In this document: positions 1 to 11,299 of the stretch, piece after piece
How the letters are laid out: every line of letters begins with the position of its first letter
How positions within the stretch are numbered: position 1 is the first letter of the stretch
Source: Amblyomma americanum
Lineage: Eukaryota; Arthropoda; Arachnida; Ixodida; Ixodidae
Assembly: GCF_052857255.1 (NCBI RefSeq)
Contig: NC_135502.1
Location: 185,439,806 to 185,503,805 of the forward strand
Direction: 5' to 3'
DNA length: 64,000 bases
The notes under the pieces: model-generated
The model's database searches: none
What the model saw: only the letters and a program-made list of their open reading frames with translations
Told to the model about the DNA's origin: nothing
Made by a program: the position numbers and the translations under genes

Positions 1-1087
1 TTTGATTTAGTAAACCATAAAATATTGTTGAAGAAATTGCATTGCTATGGTATTCGTGGACAAGCCCTAACGCTTATCGACTCTTATTTATCGAACAGAC
101 AGCAGCTCGTTCAGATTAGCGACTCTATTTCCGGAGTGAAACCTTTGCTGTGTGGAGTACCACAGTGCGGTATTCTAGGCCCACTATTATTTATATATCT
201 TTCTTAAAGAAATTGTAAATATAAATTGCGAGGCGAAATACATAATATATGCTGATGATACCAGCATACTTTTTTCAGGGCATGACATTCATGAGCTTAT
301 CAGAACTTGTAATCACACAATGAAAACACTAGAGTGATGGTCAGCGGCAAATGCTCTGCGTATTAACGAAAATAAAACAAAAGCTGTTATATTCCGACCA
401 AAAAATAAAATTATTCCACCTCATGAAAACATAGCACTGAGTACTAACACTATTGAAACAGTTGACCATTTTAAATGTCTGGGCATATTTTTTTCCGCGA
501 ATATGAGTTGGGATTACCACGTAAGACATGTTCTGCAAAAATTAGCTCAGGTGACAGGTGTAATTGGTCGCCTTCGATACTTACTTCCGAAAGGAATCAA
601 GCTTCTACTCTATCATTCGCTCTTTAGCTCTCATTTAAATTATTGCCACCTAGTATGGGGTACAACGACGGCCACAAATCTAAATCAAATATACTTGTTT
701 CAGAAAAAATGTATTAGGCATATTTTCAATGCACCTTTTGCAGCATCTACTATTGTTTTATTCTGCATTTCAGGAATAGTTAAAATACACCAGACATAAA
801 ATTACACGTTAAGCAGAAAATTCAAATTTGAAACTTGTAAGAACATAACAAATTTGAGTGTTCTGGCCAATTTAAGAAGTAGGCATTTAAATTATCCCAC
901 GCGTCATGGAGAAAAGTGGGAAGTAGACACAGTACGATTAAACTTCGGAAAAGAGCGCTTGTCTTACACTCTTCCGTCCCTCCTCAATCACTATGACCTT
1001 AACAATTTTGACTTATTTGATTGTTCATATCAGGATATCCGCAAGTTATACACAGTGATGTATAACTCTGGTATTTCCACTACTTAA
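1..1087 (+). pseudogene. ORF2 fragment of element B copy 1: reverse transcriptase and C-terminal region
   Basis: The fragment starts in the palm region (FDLVNHK, then LLKKLHCYGIRG). It continues through GVPQCGILGP, the catalytic YADD at 248-259, and the thumb and C-terminal part to a TAA at 1085-1087. Lesions: a small length change near 190-205 shifts the frame relative to copy 2 just after the GVPQ motif. An in-frame TGA sits at 335-337, and a TAA follows HQT near 797-799. The TGA and TAA are shared with copies 2 and 3, so they predate the duplication; the frameshift is private. The usual GVPQG of this family reads GVPQC here. This copy cannot make a functional enzyme. Confidence 0.9.
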
Positions 1088-1439
1088 CACTGGTTATACT
1101 ACAAACTTTGTCTCGTTTATCAAATCCATAACCGTATTGAATTGTTTCATCTGGTTGTATGTAATTATCTGTAACAAATTGATTTCTATATTGTATTTTC
1201 CTGTACATTCAGTGTATTTATTCTACACATTTTGTAATTTGATAGCATTTCAGATATTCATTTTTCTAAGAAACTGTTTTGTATTCATTTTTGACGACTG
1301 TAAAAACTGCCTTCTGTATTACCTTAGCATTTCCTTTACTTAGTGTGTGCCCTATAGTCTGTTAAGTTTCAATTTTTGATTTATTTTACGGTAGGGCTGT
1401 AACCTCTCCAAAATTTTTTCATGGGGCTGTGGCCTAGTC

Positions 1440-1523
1440 AAGCTGTTCTGAAAAACAGCTTTTTGTCACAGTTCTTCTTTCTGTATCACTGACAGAATGA
1501 AAATAAAGATTGATTGATTGATT
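1440..1523 (+). other. 3' stem-loops, AATAAA and (GATT)n tail of element B copy 1
   Basis: A perfect 8-bp stem AAGCTGTT/AACAGCTT with loop CTGAAA lies at 1440-1461. A second stem TTCTGT/ACAGAA with a 7-nt loop lies at 1479-1497, directly before AATAAA and four GATT units. In L2/CR1-type elements a 3'-end stem-loop plus a short tandem tail is what the reverse transcriptase recognises. I infer that role here from position and fold alone. Confidence 0.6.
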
Positions 1524-3792
1524 GACCTGAAAACGCTGAACAGATGTAACTCCGAGAGTTACGATGCTACAAGGAACATCGAGCAACACGGCATCAAGCC
1601 CTGTGAGAACAGTCCACCGCTGTCCACGGCCCTCGGAGTAACATGGGAGCCACTTCTACATCGACGCCAAACTTCTTTAAACATAGTCACGCTGCGTTCA
1701 TCGGAACGGGGAAAATTTTTCACCGTGAGCAAATTGACGTTTAGCAACAATTTCGTCTTTTTGGTTCAGATTGTTGGTTTTGTTTCACCTGGTTGCATTG
1801 CTCACGAGAACGCCTGGATCACCGACAGCGACCTGTAAACGCTGAACAGATGTAATACCGAGAGTTACTACGCTACAAGGAACATCGAGCAACACGGCAT
1901 GAGCCCCTGCAGGAAGAGTTCTCGTAGTAACATTGGAGCCTCTGCGACATCGACGTCAAACTGCTTAAAACAGAGTCAGGCTCTGTACATCTGAACAGGG
2001 CATGGTGGCACCGTGAACGAGATGACGTTGAGGAACTATTTCGTCTTTTTGGTTCAGATTGTTGGCTTTGTTCTACCTGGCTGCATCGGTACGAGAACGC
2101 TAGGATTACTAACAGCGACCTGAAAACGCTGAACAGATGGAACACAGAGAGTTACGATGCTACAAGGAACATCGAACAACAGGCGTCAGCCCCTGCGGGA
2201 ACGGTACACTGCTGTCCACGGCCCTCGGAGTAACATGTGAGCCGCTGCGACATCGACGTCAAACTGCTTTAAACAGAGTCATGCTGCGTACATCGTAACG
2301 GGGCATGGTGGCACCGTGAGCGAGATCACGTTGAGGAACTATTTCATATTTTTAGTTCAGATTGTTGGTTTTGTTATACCAGGCTGCATTGCTCATGAAA
2401 ACGCCCGGATTATGAACCGCGACCTGAAAACACTAAACAGACGTAACTCCGAGAGTTACGATGCTACAAGGAACTTCGAGCAACGCGGCATCAGCCCCTT
2501 TGGCATCAGTCCACCGTTCTCCTCGGCTCTCGGAGTAACATGGGAGCCGCAGCGACAGCGACATCAAACTGCTCTAAACAGAGTCACGCTCCGTACATCG
2601 GAACGGAGCATGGTGGCCCCGTGAACGAGATGAGGTTGAGGAACAGTTTCTTCTTTTTAGTTCAGATTGTTGGTTTTGTTCAATCTGGCTGCATTGCTCG
2701 TGTGAACGCATCAATTACCGACAACGACCTATAAACGCTGAACAGATGTAACTCCGAGAGTTACGATGCTACAAGGAACATCGAGCAACACGGCATCAGC
2801 GCCAATGGGAACAATTCTCGGAGTAACATGGTAGCCGCTGCGACATCGACGTCAAACTGCCTAAACCAGAGTCACGCTCTGTACATCTGAACAGGGCATG
2901 GTGGCACAGTGAGCGAGATCACGTTGAGGAACTATTTCGTCTTTTTGGTTCAGATTGTTGACTTTGTGCTACCTGGCTGCATCGGTCACGAGAACGCCTG
3001 GATACTGACAGCGACGTGAAATCGCTGAACAGATGTAATACCGAGAGTTACGATGCTACAAGGAACATCGAGCAACACGTCATCAGCCCCTCTGGGAACG
3101 GTACAGTGCTGTCCACCGCCCTCGGAGTTACATGGGAGGCGCTGCGACATCGAGGTCAAATTGCTTTAAACAAAGGCACGCTCCGTTGATAGGAACGGGG
3201 CATGGTGGCGCCTTGAGCGAGATGGCGTTGAGGAACTATTTCGTCGTTTTGGTTCAGATTGTTTGTTTTGTTCTACCTGGCTGCATTGCTCATGAGAACT
3301 ACTGGATTACCAAAAGCGACCTGAAAACACTAAACAGACGTAACTCCGAGAGTTACGATGCTACAAGGAACTTCGAGCAACGCGGCATCAGCCTCTGTGG
3401 CAACAGTCCACCGCTGTCCTCGGCCCTCGGAGTAACATGGGAGCCGCTGCGATAGCGACGTCAAACTGTTTTAAACCGAGTCACTCACCGTTCATCAGAA
3501 CGGGGCATGGTGGCACCGTGAGCGAGATGACGTTTAGGAACTATTTGGTCTTTTTGGTTCTGATTGTTGGTTTTGTTCTACCTGGCTGCATTGCTCATGA
3601 GAACTACTGGATTACCAAAAGCGGCCTAAAAACACTAAACAGACGTAACTCCGAGAGTTACGATGCTACAAGGAACTTCGAGCAACACGGCATCAACCCT
3701 TGTGGGAACGGTACACTGCTGTCCACGGCCCTCGGAGTAAGATGGGAGCCGCTGAGACATCGACGTCAAACTGCTTTTAACAGAATCACTCT

Positions 3793-3808
3793 CCGTTCAT
3801 CGGAACGG
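3793..3808. other. Satellite dyad 2 (CCGTTC-ATCG-GAACGG), representative copy
   Basis: Perfect 6-bp inverted repeat with a 4-nt spacer, present in many monomers and degraded in others (for example CATTGTAACGG forms). It lies just before the GGGCATGGTGGCACCGTGAG segment. It could form a small hairpin or bind a dimeric protein; no function is shown by sequence alone. Confidence 0.75.
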
Positions 3809-3949
3809 GCCATGGTGGCATGGTGAGCGAGATGACGTATAGAAACTATTTCGTCTTTTTGGTTCAGATTGTTGGTTTTGTTCTACCTGGCTGCATTGCT
3901 CATGAGAACTACTGCATTACCGATAGCGACCTGAAAACGCTGAACAGAT

Positions 3950-3966
3950 GTAACTCCGAGAGTTAC
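3950..3966. other. Satellite dyad 1 (GTAACTC-CGA-GAGTTAC), representative copy
   Basis: Perfect 7-bp inverted repeat around CGA. It is present in most monomers of the AACTCC class and imperfect in the AATACC class. A related CTCGGAGTAAC about 90 bp downstream is complementary to GTAACTCCGAG at 10 of 11 positions, so a larger fold is also possible. The centre is about 157 bp from the centre of dyad 2, roughly half the monomer. Confidence 0.75.
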
Positions 3967-4534
3967 GATGCTACAAGGAACATCGAGCAACGCGGCATCA
4001 GCCCCTGTGGGAACAGTTCTCGGAGAAACATTGGAGCCGTTGCGACATCGATGTCAAGCTGCTTAAAACCGAGTCAGGCTCTGTACATCTGAACAGGGCA
4101 TGGTGGCACCATGAGCGAGATGACATTGAGGAACTATTTCTTCTTTTTTGGTTCAGATTGTTGGCTTTGTTCTACCTGGCTGCATCGGTCACGAGAACGC
4201 CTGGATTACTAACAGCGACATGAAAACGCTGAACAGATGTTACACTGAGAGTTACGATGCTACAAGGAACATCGAGCAACAGGCATCAGCCCCCGCGGGA
4301 ACGGTACACTGCTGTCCACGACCCTCGGAGTAACATGGGAGCCGCTGCGACATCGACGTCAAACTGCTTTAAACAGTGTCACGCTGCGTACATCGGAACA
4401 GGGCATGGTGGCACCGTGAGCGAGATGACATTGAGGAACTATTTCATATTTTTAGTTCAGATTGTTGGTTTTGTTATACCAGGCTGCATTGGTCATGAGA
4501 ACGCCTGGATTATCGACCACGACCTGAAAACACT

Positions 4535-7165
4535 GATCCGATGTAACTCCGAGAGTTACGATGCTACAAGTAACATCGAGCAACACGGGATCAGCCTCTA
4601 TAGAAACAGTCTACCGCTGTCCATGGCCCTCGGAGTAACAAGGGAGCCGCTGCGACATCGACGTCTAACAGCTTTAAACAGAGTCACACTCCGTTCATTG
4701 TAACGGGGCATGGTGGCACCATGAGCGAGATGACGTTGAGGAACTATTTCGTCTTTTCAGTTGAGATTGTTGGTTTTGTTCCACCTGGCTGCATTGCTCA
4801 TGAGAAGGCCTGGATTACCGACAGCGACCTGATACGCTGAACAGATGCAATTCCGAGAGTTACGATGCTACAAGGAACATCGAGCAGCACGGCATCAACC
4901 CCTGAGGGAACGGTCCACCGCTGTACACGGGCCTCGGAGTAACATAAGAGCCCCTGGGACATCGACGTCAAACTGCTTTAAACAGAGTCACACTCCGTTC
5001 ATGGAACGGAGTATGGTGGCGCCGTGAGCGAGATAACGTTGATGAACTATTTCGTCTTTTTGGTTAAGATTGTTTGTTTTGTTCATCCTGGCTGCATTGC
5101 TCATGAGAACGCCTGGATTACCGACAGCGACCTGAAAACGCTGAAGAGATGTAACTCCGAGAGTTATGATGCTACATGGAACATCGAGCAACACGGCATC
5201 AGCCCCGGTGGGAACAGTCCACCGCTCTCCTAAGCCCTCGGAGCAACATAGGAGCCGCTGTGACATTGACGTCAAAATGCTTTAAACATAGTCACGCTCC
5301 GTTCATTGTAACGGGGCATGGTGGCACCATGAGCGAGATGACGTTGAGGAAGAATTTCGTCTTTTCAGTTGAGATTGTTGGTTTTGTTCCACCTGGCTGC
5401 ATTGCTCATGAGAAGGCCTGGATTACCGACAGCGACCTGATACGCTGAACAGATGTAATTCCGAGAGTTACGATGCTACAAGGAACATCGAGCAACACGG
5501 CATCAACCCCTGAGGGAACAGTCCACCGCTGTACAGGGGCCTCGGAGTAACATGGGAGCCGCTGCAACATCGACGTCAAACTGCTTTAAACAGAGTCACG
5601 CCCCGTACATTGGAACGGGACATGGTGGCACCGTGAGCGAGATGACGTTAAGGAACTATTTCGTCTTTTTAGCTCAGATTGTTGGTTTTTTCCACATGGC
5701 TGCATTGCTCATGAGAAGGCCTGGATTGCCAACAGCGACTTGAAAACGCTGAACAGATGTAACTCCGAGAGTTACGATGCTACAAGGAACATCGAGCAAC
5801 ACGGCATCAGCCCCTCTGGGAACAGTTCACCGCTGTTCACGGCTATCGGAGTAACACGGGAGCCGCTGCGACAGCGACGTCAAACTGCTTTAAACAGAGT
5901 CACGCTCCGTTCATCGGAACGGGGCATGGTGGCGCCTTGAGGGAGATGGCGTTGAGGAACTATTTCGTCTTTTTGGTTAAGATTGTTTGTTTTGTTCATC
6001 CTGGCTGCATTGCTCATGAGAACGCCTGGATTACCGACAGCGACCTGAATACGCTGAACAGATGTAACTCCGAGAGTTACGATGCTACAAGTAACATCGA
6101 GCAACACGGGATCAGCCTCTATGGGAACAGTCTACCGCTGTCCATGGCCCTCGGAGTAACACGGGAGCCGCTGCGACATCGACGTCTAACAGCTTTAAAC
6201 AGAGTCACACTCCGTTCATTGTAACGGGGCATGGTGGCACCATGAGCGAGATGACGTTGAGGAAATATTTCGTCTTTTCAGTTGAGATTGTTGGTTTTGT
6301 TCCACCTGGCTGCATTGCTCATGAGAAGGCCTGGATTACCGACAGCGACCTGATACGCTGAACAGATGCAATTCCGAGAGTTACGATGCTACAAGGAACA
6401 TCGAGCAGCACGGCATCAACCCCTGAGGGAACGGTCCACCGCTGTACTCGGGCCTCGGAGTAACATGAGAGCCCCTGCGACATCGACGTCAAACTGCTTT
6501 AAACAGAGTCACACTCCGTTCATCGGAACGGAGCATGGTGGCGCCGTGAGCGAGATGACGTTGATGAACTATTTCGTCTTTTTGGTTCAGATAGTTGGTT
6601 TTGTTCTACCTTGCTGCATTGCTCATGAGAACGCCAGGATTACCGACAGCGACCTGAAAACGCTGAAGAGATGTAACTCCGAGAGTTATGATGCTACATG
6701 GAACATCGAGCAACACGGCATCAGCCCCGGTGGGAACAGTCCACCGCTCTCCTAAGCCCTCGGAGCAACATAGGAGCCGCTGCGACATTGACGTCAAAAT
6801 GATTTAAACACAGTCACGCTCCGTTCATTGTAACGGGGCATGGTGGCACCATGAGCGAGATGACGTTGAGGAACTATTTCGTCTTTTCAGTTGAGATTGT
6901 TGGTTTTGTTCCACCTGGCTGCATTGCTCATGAGAAGGCCTGGATTACCGACAGCGACCTGATACGCTGAACAGATGTAATTCCGAGAGTTACGATGCTA
7001 CAAGGAACATCGAGCAACACGGCATCAACCCCTGAGGGAAAAGTCCACCGCTGTACAGGGGCCTCGGAGTAACATGGGAGCCGCTGCAACATCGACGTCA
7101 AACTGCTTTAAACAGAGTCACGCCCCGTACATTGGAACGGGACATGGTGGCACCGCTGTTCACGG
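4535..7165 (+). repeat. Five-monomer higher-order duplication, period about 1,521 bp
   Basis: Segment ~4535-5650 recurs at ~6056-7165 with a 1,521-1,522-bp shift. Diagnostic variants repeat in the same order: the CTATxGxAACAGTCTACCG monomer, the GACCTGATACGCTG monomer, the CACGGCATCAACCCCTGAGG monomer and the AAGAGATGTAACTCC monomer. The corresponding part of the next macro-unit (about 25.1-26.2 kb) has the series once, so this is a local expansion in the first macro-unit. Confidence 0.8.
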
Positions 7166-7260
7166 CTATCGGAGTAACACGGGAGCCGCTGCGACAGCGA
7201 CGTCAAACTGCTTTAAACAGAGTCACGCTCCGTTCGTCAGAATAGGGCATGGTGGCACCG
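7074..7260 (+). repeat. Out-of-register satellite junction at CACCG
   Basis: At about 7151-7156 the usual GGTGGCACCGTGAGCGAG changes to GGTGGCACCGCTGTTCACGG. That is, it jumps from the monomer start straight into the CCACCGCTGT segment near the monomer end. The two parent sequences share CACCG at the join. The result is a monomer with about 200 bp missing, unlike the in-register changes elsewhere. Confidence 0.85.
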
Positions 7261-10200
7261 TTTACGAGATGACGTTGAGGAACTATTTCGTCTTTTTGGT
7301 TCAGATCGTTATTTGTGTTTCTATCTGGCTGCATTGCTGACGAGAACGCCTCGGTTACCGACAGCGACCTGAAAACGGTGTACAGCTGTAATACCGAAAG
7401 TTACGATGCTACAAGGGACATCGAGCAACACGGCATCAGCCACTGTGGGAACGCTACACTGCTGTTCCCTGCCCTCGGAGTAACATGGGAGCCGCTGCGA
7501 CATCGACGTCAAACTGCTTTAAACAGAGTCACGCTCCGTACATCGAAACGGGACATGGTGGCAACGTGGGCGAGATGATGTTAAGGAACTATTTCGTCTT
7601 TTAATTCAGATTGTTGCTTTTTATCCCCTTGGATGCATTGCTCATGCGAACGCCTGGATTACCGACAGCGACCTCAAGACGCTATACAGCTTTAATACCG
7701 AGAGTTACGATGCTGTAAGGAACATCGAGGATCACGGCATCGGCCCCTGTGGGAACGGTCCACTGCTCTCCACTGCCCTCGGAGTAAATGGGAGGCGCTG
7801 CAACATCGACGTCAAACTGCTTTCAACAGAATCGCGCTCCGTTCATCGGAATGGGTCATGGTGGCACCGTGAGCGAGATGACGTTGAGGAACTATTTCGT
7901 CTTTTTGGTTCGATTGTTGGTTTTGTTCTACCTTGCTGCATTGCTCATGAAACGTCTGGATTACCGACAGCCACCTATAAAACTGAACAGATGTAACTCC
8001 GAGATTTACGATGCTACAAGAGACATCGACCAACACGCCATCAGCCCCTGTGAGAACGGTACACTGCTGTCCACGGCCCTCGGAGTAACACGGGAGCCAC
8101 TGCGACAGCGACGTCAAACTGCTTTAAACAGAGTCACACTCCGTTCATCGGAGCGGCGCATGGTGGCACCGTGAGCAAGATGACGTTAAGGAACTATTTC
8201 GTCTTTTTAGTTCAGATTGTTGGTTTTGTTCCTCCAGGCTGCATTGCTCATAAGAAGCCCTGGATCACCGACAGCGACCTGAAAACGCTGAACAGATGTA
8301 ACTCCGAGAGTTACGATGCTACAAGGAACATCGAGAAACACGGCATCAGCCCTTCTGCGAACCGTCCACCGTTGTCCACGGCCATCGGAGTAACACGTGA
8401 GCCGTTGCGACAGCGACGTCAAACTGCTTGAAACAGAGACTCCGTTCAGCGGAACGGGGCATGGTGGCAACGTGAGAGAGATGACGTTGATTAACTATTT
8501 CGTATTTTTAGTTCAGATTGTTTGTTTTGTTATACCTGGCTGCATTGCTCATGAGAACGCCTGGATTACCGACCACGGCCTCTAAACAATACATAGACGT
8601 AACTCCGAGAGTTACGATGCTACAAGGATCATCGAGCACAACACGGCATCAGCCCCTGTGGGAACAGGTCACCGCTGTCCCCGGCCCTCGGAGTAACATG
8701 GGAGCCGCTGCGACATCGACGTCAAACTGCTTTAAACGGAGTCACGCTCCGTACATCGAAACGGGACATGGTGGCGCCGTGAGCGAGATGACGTTGAGGA
8801 AATATTTTGTCTTTTTCGTTGAGATTGTTGGTTTTGTTCTACCTTGCTGCATTGCTCATGAGAACGCCTGGATTACCGAAAGCGACCTGAAAACGCTGAA
8901 CAGATGTAACTCCAAGAGTTTCGATGCTACATGGAACATCGAGCAACACGGCATCAGCCCCTGCGGGAACAGTTCTCGGAGAAACATGGAAGCCGCTGCG
9001 ACATCGAAATCAAACTGCTTTAAACAGATTCACGCTCCTTTCATCTAAACAGAGCATGGTGGCATCGTGAGCAAGATGACGTTGATGAACTATTTCGTCT
9101 TTTTGGTTCAGATTGTTGGCTTTGTTCTACCTGGCTGTATCGGTGGCGAGAACGCCTGGATTACTTTAAGCGCCCTGAAAATGCTGAACAAGTGTAATAC
9201 CGAGAGTTACGGTGCTACAAGGAATATCGCGCAAAACGGCATCAGCGCCTGTGGGAACGGTACACTGCTGTCCACGGCCCTCGGAGTAACATGGGAGCCG
9301 CTGCGACATCGACATCAAACTGCTTTAAACGGAGTCACACTCCGTTCATCGGAACGGGGCATGGTGGCACCGTGAGCGACATGACGTTAAACTATTTCGT
9401 CTTTTTTGTTTTGTTCTACCTGGCTGGATTGATCATGATAACGCCTCGATTACCGACAGCGACATCAAAACAATGTACAGCTTTAATACCGAGAGTTACG
9501 ATGCTACAATCCACATCGAGCAACACGGCATCAGCCCCTGTAGGAACGGTACACTGCTGTCGAAGGCCGTAGGAGTAACTTGGAAGCCGCTGGGACATCG
9601 ACGTCAAACTGCTTTAAACAGAGTCACGCTCCGTTCATCGGAACAGGACATGGTGGCAGCGTGAGCGACATGACGATGAGCAACTATTTCTTCTTTTTGG
9701 TTCAGATTGTTGGTTTTGTTCTACCTGGCTGCATTGCTCACGAGAACGCCTGGATTACCGACAGCGACCTGAAAACGCTGAACAGGTTTATTACCGAGAG
9801 TTACGATGCTACAAGGAATATCGAGCAACACGGAATCAGCCACTGTGGGAACGGTACACTGCTGTCCACGGCCCTCGGAGTAACATGGGAGCCGGTGCGA
9901 CATCGACGTCAAACTGCTTTAAACAGAGTCACGCTCCGTACATCGGAACGGGACATGGTGGCAACGTGGGCGAGATGACGTTAAGGAACTATTTCGACTT
10001 TTAATTCAGATTGTTGCTTTTTATCCCCTTGGATGCATTGCTCATGTGAACGCCTGGATTACCGACAGCGACCTCAAAACGCTATACAGCTTTATTACCG
10101 AGAGTTACGATGCTGTAAGGAACATCGAGGATCACGGCATCAGCCCCTGTGGGAACGGTCCACTGCTCTCCACTGCCCTCGGAGTAAATGGGAGCCGCTG

Positions 10201-10570
10201 CAACATCGGCGTCAAACTGCTTTCAACAGAATCGCGCTCCGTTCATCGGAATGGGTCATGGTGGAACCGTGAGCGAGATGACGTTGAGGAACTATTTCGT
10301 CTTTTTGGTTCAGATTGTTGGTTTTGTTCTACCTGGCTGTATTGCTCACGAGAACGCCTGGATTACTGACAGCGACCTGAAAATGCTGAACAGATGTAAT
10401 GCCGAAAGTTACGATGCTAGAAGGGACATCGAGCAACACGGCATCAGCCGCTGTGGGAACAGTTCTCGGAGTAACATAGGAGCCGCTGCGACATCGATGT
10501 CAAACTGATTAAAACAGAGTCACGCTCCGTTCATCGGAACGGGACATTGTGGCAGCGTGAGCGACATTTT

Positions 10571-11186
10571 GGCAGCGGCGGCATCAACCCTCGTGCACGG
10601 CATCTGAGCCTCTCCTCTGTGTATTTACAGTTTTCCCCGACCCGGTGTTCTGGAACCTGAAGGACAGCAATTTGCGGCAACGCACTGATTCCACCGACTT
10701 CACACTTTCACACGCGGCCACATCGGCCTGAAATTGCTGTGGACATATTCGAGACGGCTCGGCAAACCCGGGAATACCCATCGCCATTGCACCAGCGCCG
10801 ACAGCGACAACCGGCAACAAGTCCCGCGAGGGGCGTCGTTCGTCATTTGGCAGCGGCGGCATCAACCCTCGTGCACGGCATCTGAGCCTCTCCTCTGTGT
10901 ATTTACAGTTTTCCCCGACCCGGTGTTCTGGAACCTGAAGGACAGCAATTTGCGGCAACGCACTGATTCCACCGACTTCACACTTTCACACGCGGCCACA
11001 TCGGCCTGAAATTGCTGTGGACATATTCGAGACGGCTCGGCAAACCCGGGAATACCCATCGCCATTGCACCAGCGCCGACAGCGACAACCGGCAACAAGT
11101 CCCGCGAGGGGCGTCGTTCGTCATTTGGCAGCGGCGGCATCAACCCTCGTGCACGGCATCTGAGCCTCTCCTCTGTGTATTTACAG
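10571..11186 (+). promoter_or_regulatory. Tandem 5' UTR repeats of element A (probable promoter region)
   Basis: A 60-bp segment starting GGCAGCGGCGGCATCAACCC and ending GTGTATTTACAG occurs at 10571-10630, 10849-10908 and 11127-11186, exactly 278 bp apart. The first two copies are followed by the same 218-bp spacer; the last is followed by GTTGGTTGATATT. The start closely resembles the start of the element B repeat (GGCAGCGGCGGCA). Tandem 5' monomers act as promoters in some LINEs such as mouse L1, and I infer the same role. The last copy ends CAG|GTTGGT, which resembles a splice donor, while the pyrimidine-rich stretch before CAG resembles an acceptor. Confidence 0.7.
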
Positions 11187-11299
11187 GTTGGTTGATATTA
11201 TTCTGTACTGCTTTTTTCTTTTTGTTGTTTTATCACCGCCTATGCCGCTGCTGCCAAAGACCTCTTGTTATTTTTTTCTGCTTTGCCACGGTTTTAACC

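Larger units (their letters stand above)
1..1523 (+). mobile_element. Element B copy 1, 3' part (CR1/L2-type non-LTR retrotransposon)
   Basis: This is the 3' third of element B, cut by the window edge inside the reverse transcriptase. It aligns with copy 2 (offset about 20,540-20,544) and copy 3 (offset about 34,289) with only scattered differences. It holds the end of ORF2, a 3' UTR of about 430 bp, two small hairpins (1440-1461 and 1479-1497), an AATAAA, and a terminal (GATT)4 tail at 1508-1523. Satellite resumes at 1524 with GACCT, which also sits at the left edge of copies 2 and 3 and so looks like a 5-bp target-site duplication. The identical right junction in all three copies shows they descend from one insertion. 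Confidence 0.93.
1524..10567 (+). repeat. Satellite block 1, ~305-bp monomers
   Basis: About 30 head-to-tail monomers. Landmarks recur in each: GAGCGAGATGACGTTGAGGA, then the AT-rich CTATTTCGTCTTTTTGGTTC, GGCTGCATTGCTCATGAGAA, CCGACAGCGACCTGAAAACG, a dyad near GTAACTCCGAGAGTTAC, and CCGTTCATCGGAACGG. Two consecutive starts, 3518 and 3823, give a 305-bp period. The monomer ending near 4111 is 288 bp because the stretch between GGGAACAG and CTCGGAG is shortened by 17 bp. The first part (to about 3.2 kb) matches the block after 35813 at a constant offset of 34,289, so order as well as sequence is conserved between macro-units. Short ORFs here are by-products of a stop-poor monomer; I see no gene. 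Confidence 0.97.

Noticed and set aside
1137..1343. Hydrophobic 68-residue ORF after ORF2 of element B (also at 21677 and 35426)
   Set aside because: AT-rich 3' UTR sequence rich in TTT and TAT codons gives a membrane-like peptide by composition. It is preserved only because the copies are recent duplicates.
1524..10567. Dozens of 60-176 residue ORFs on both strands of the satellite as possible genes
   Set aside because: They repeat with the monomer, shift frame every 305 bp, occur on both strands and overlap each other. They are stop-poor satellite, not genes.
10584..11143. Minus-strand ORFs over the element A 5' repeats
   Set aside because: They are the complement of the tandem UTR repeat, appearing once per repeat copy, with no domain similarity that I recognise.
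11012..11299. Upstream extension of element A ORF1 to position 11012
   Set aside because: It starts at a TTG within the 5' UTR repeats, and the same peptide is read from the other repeat copy. The ATG at 11300 immediately before the PHD finger is the better start.
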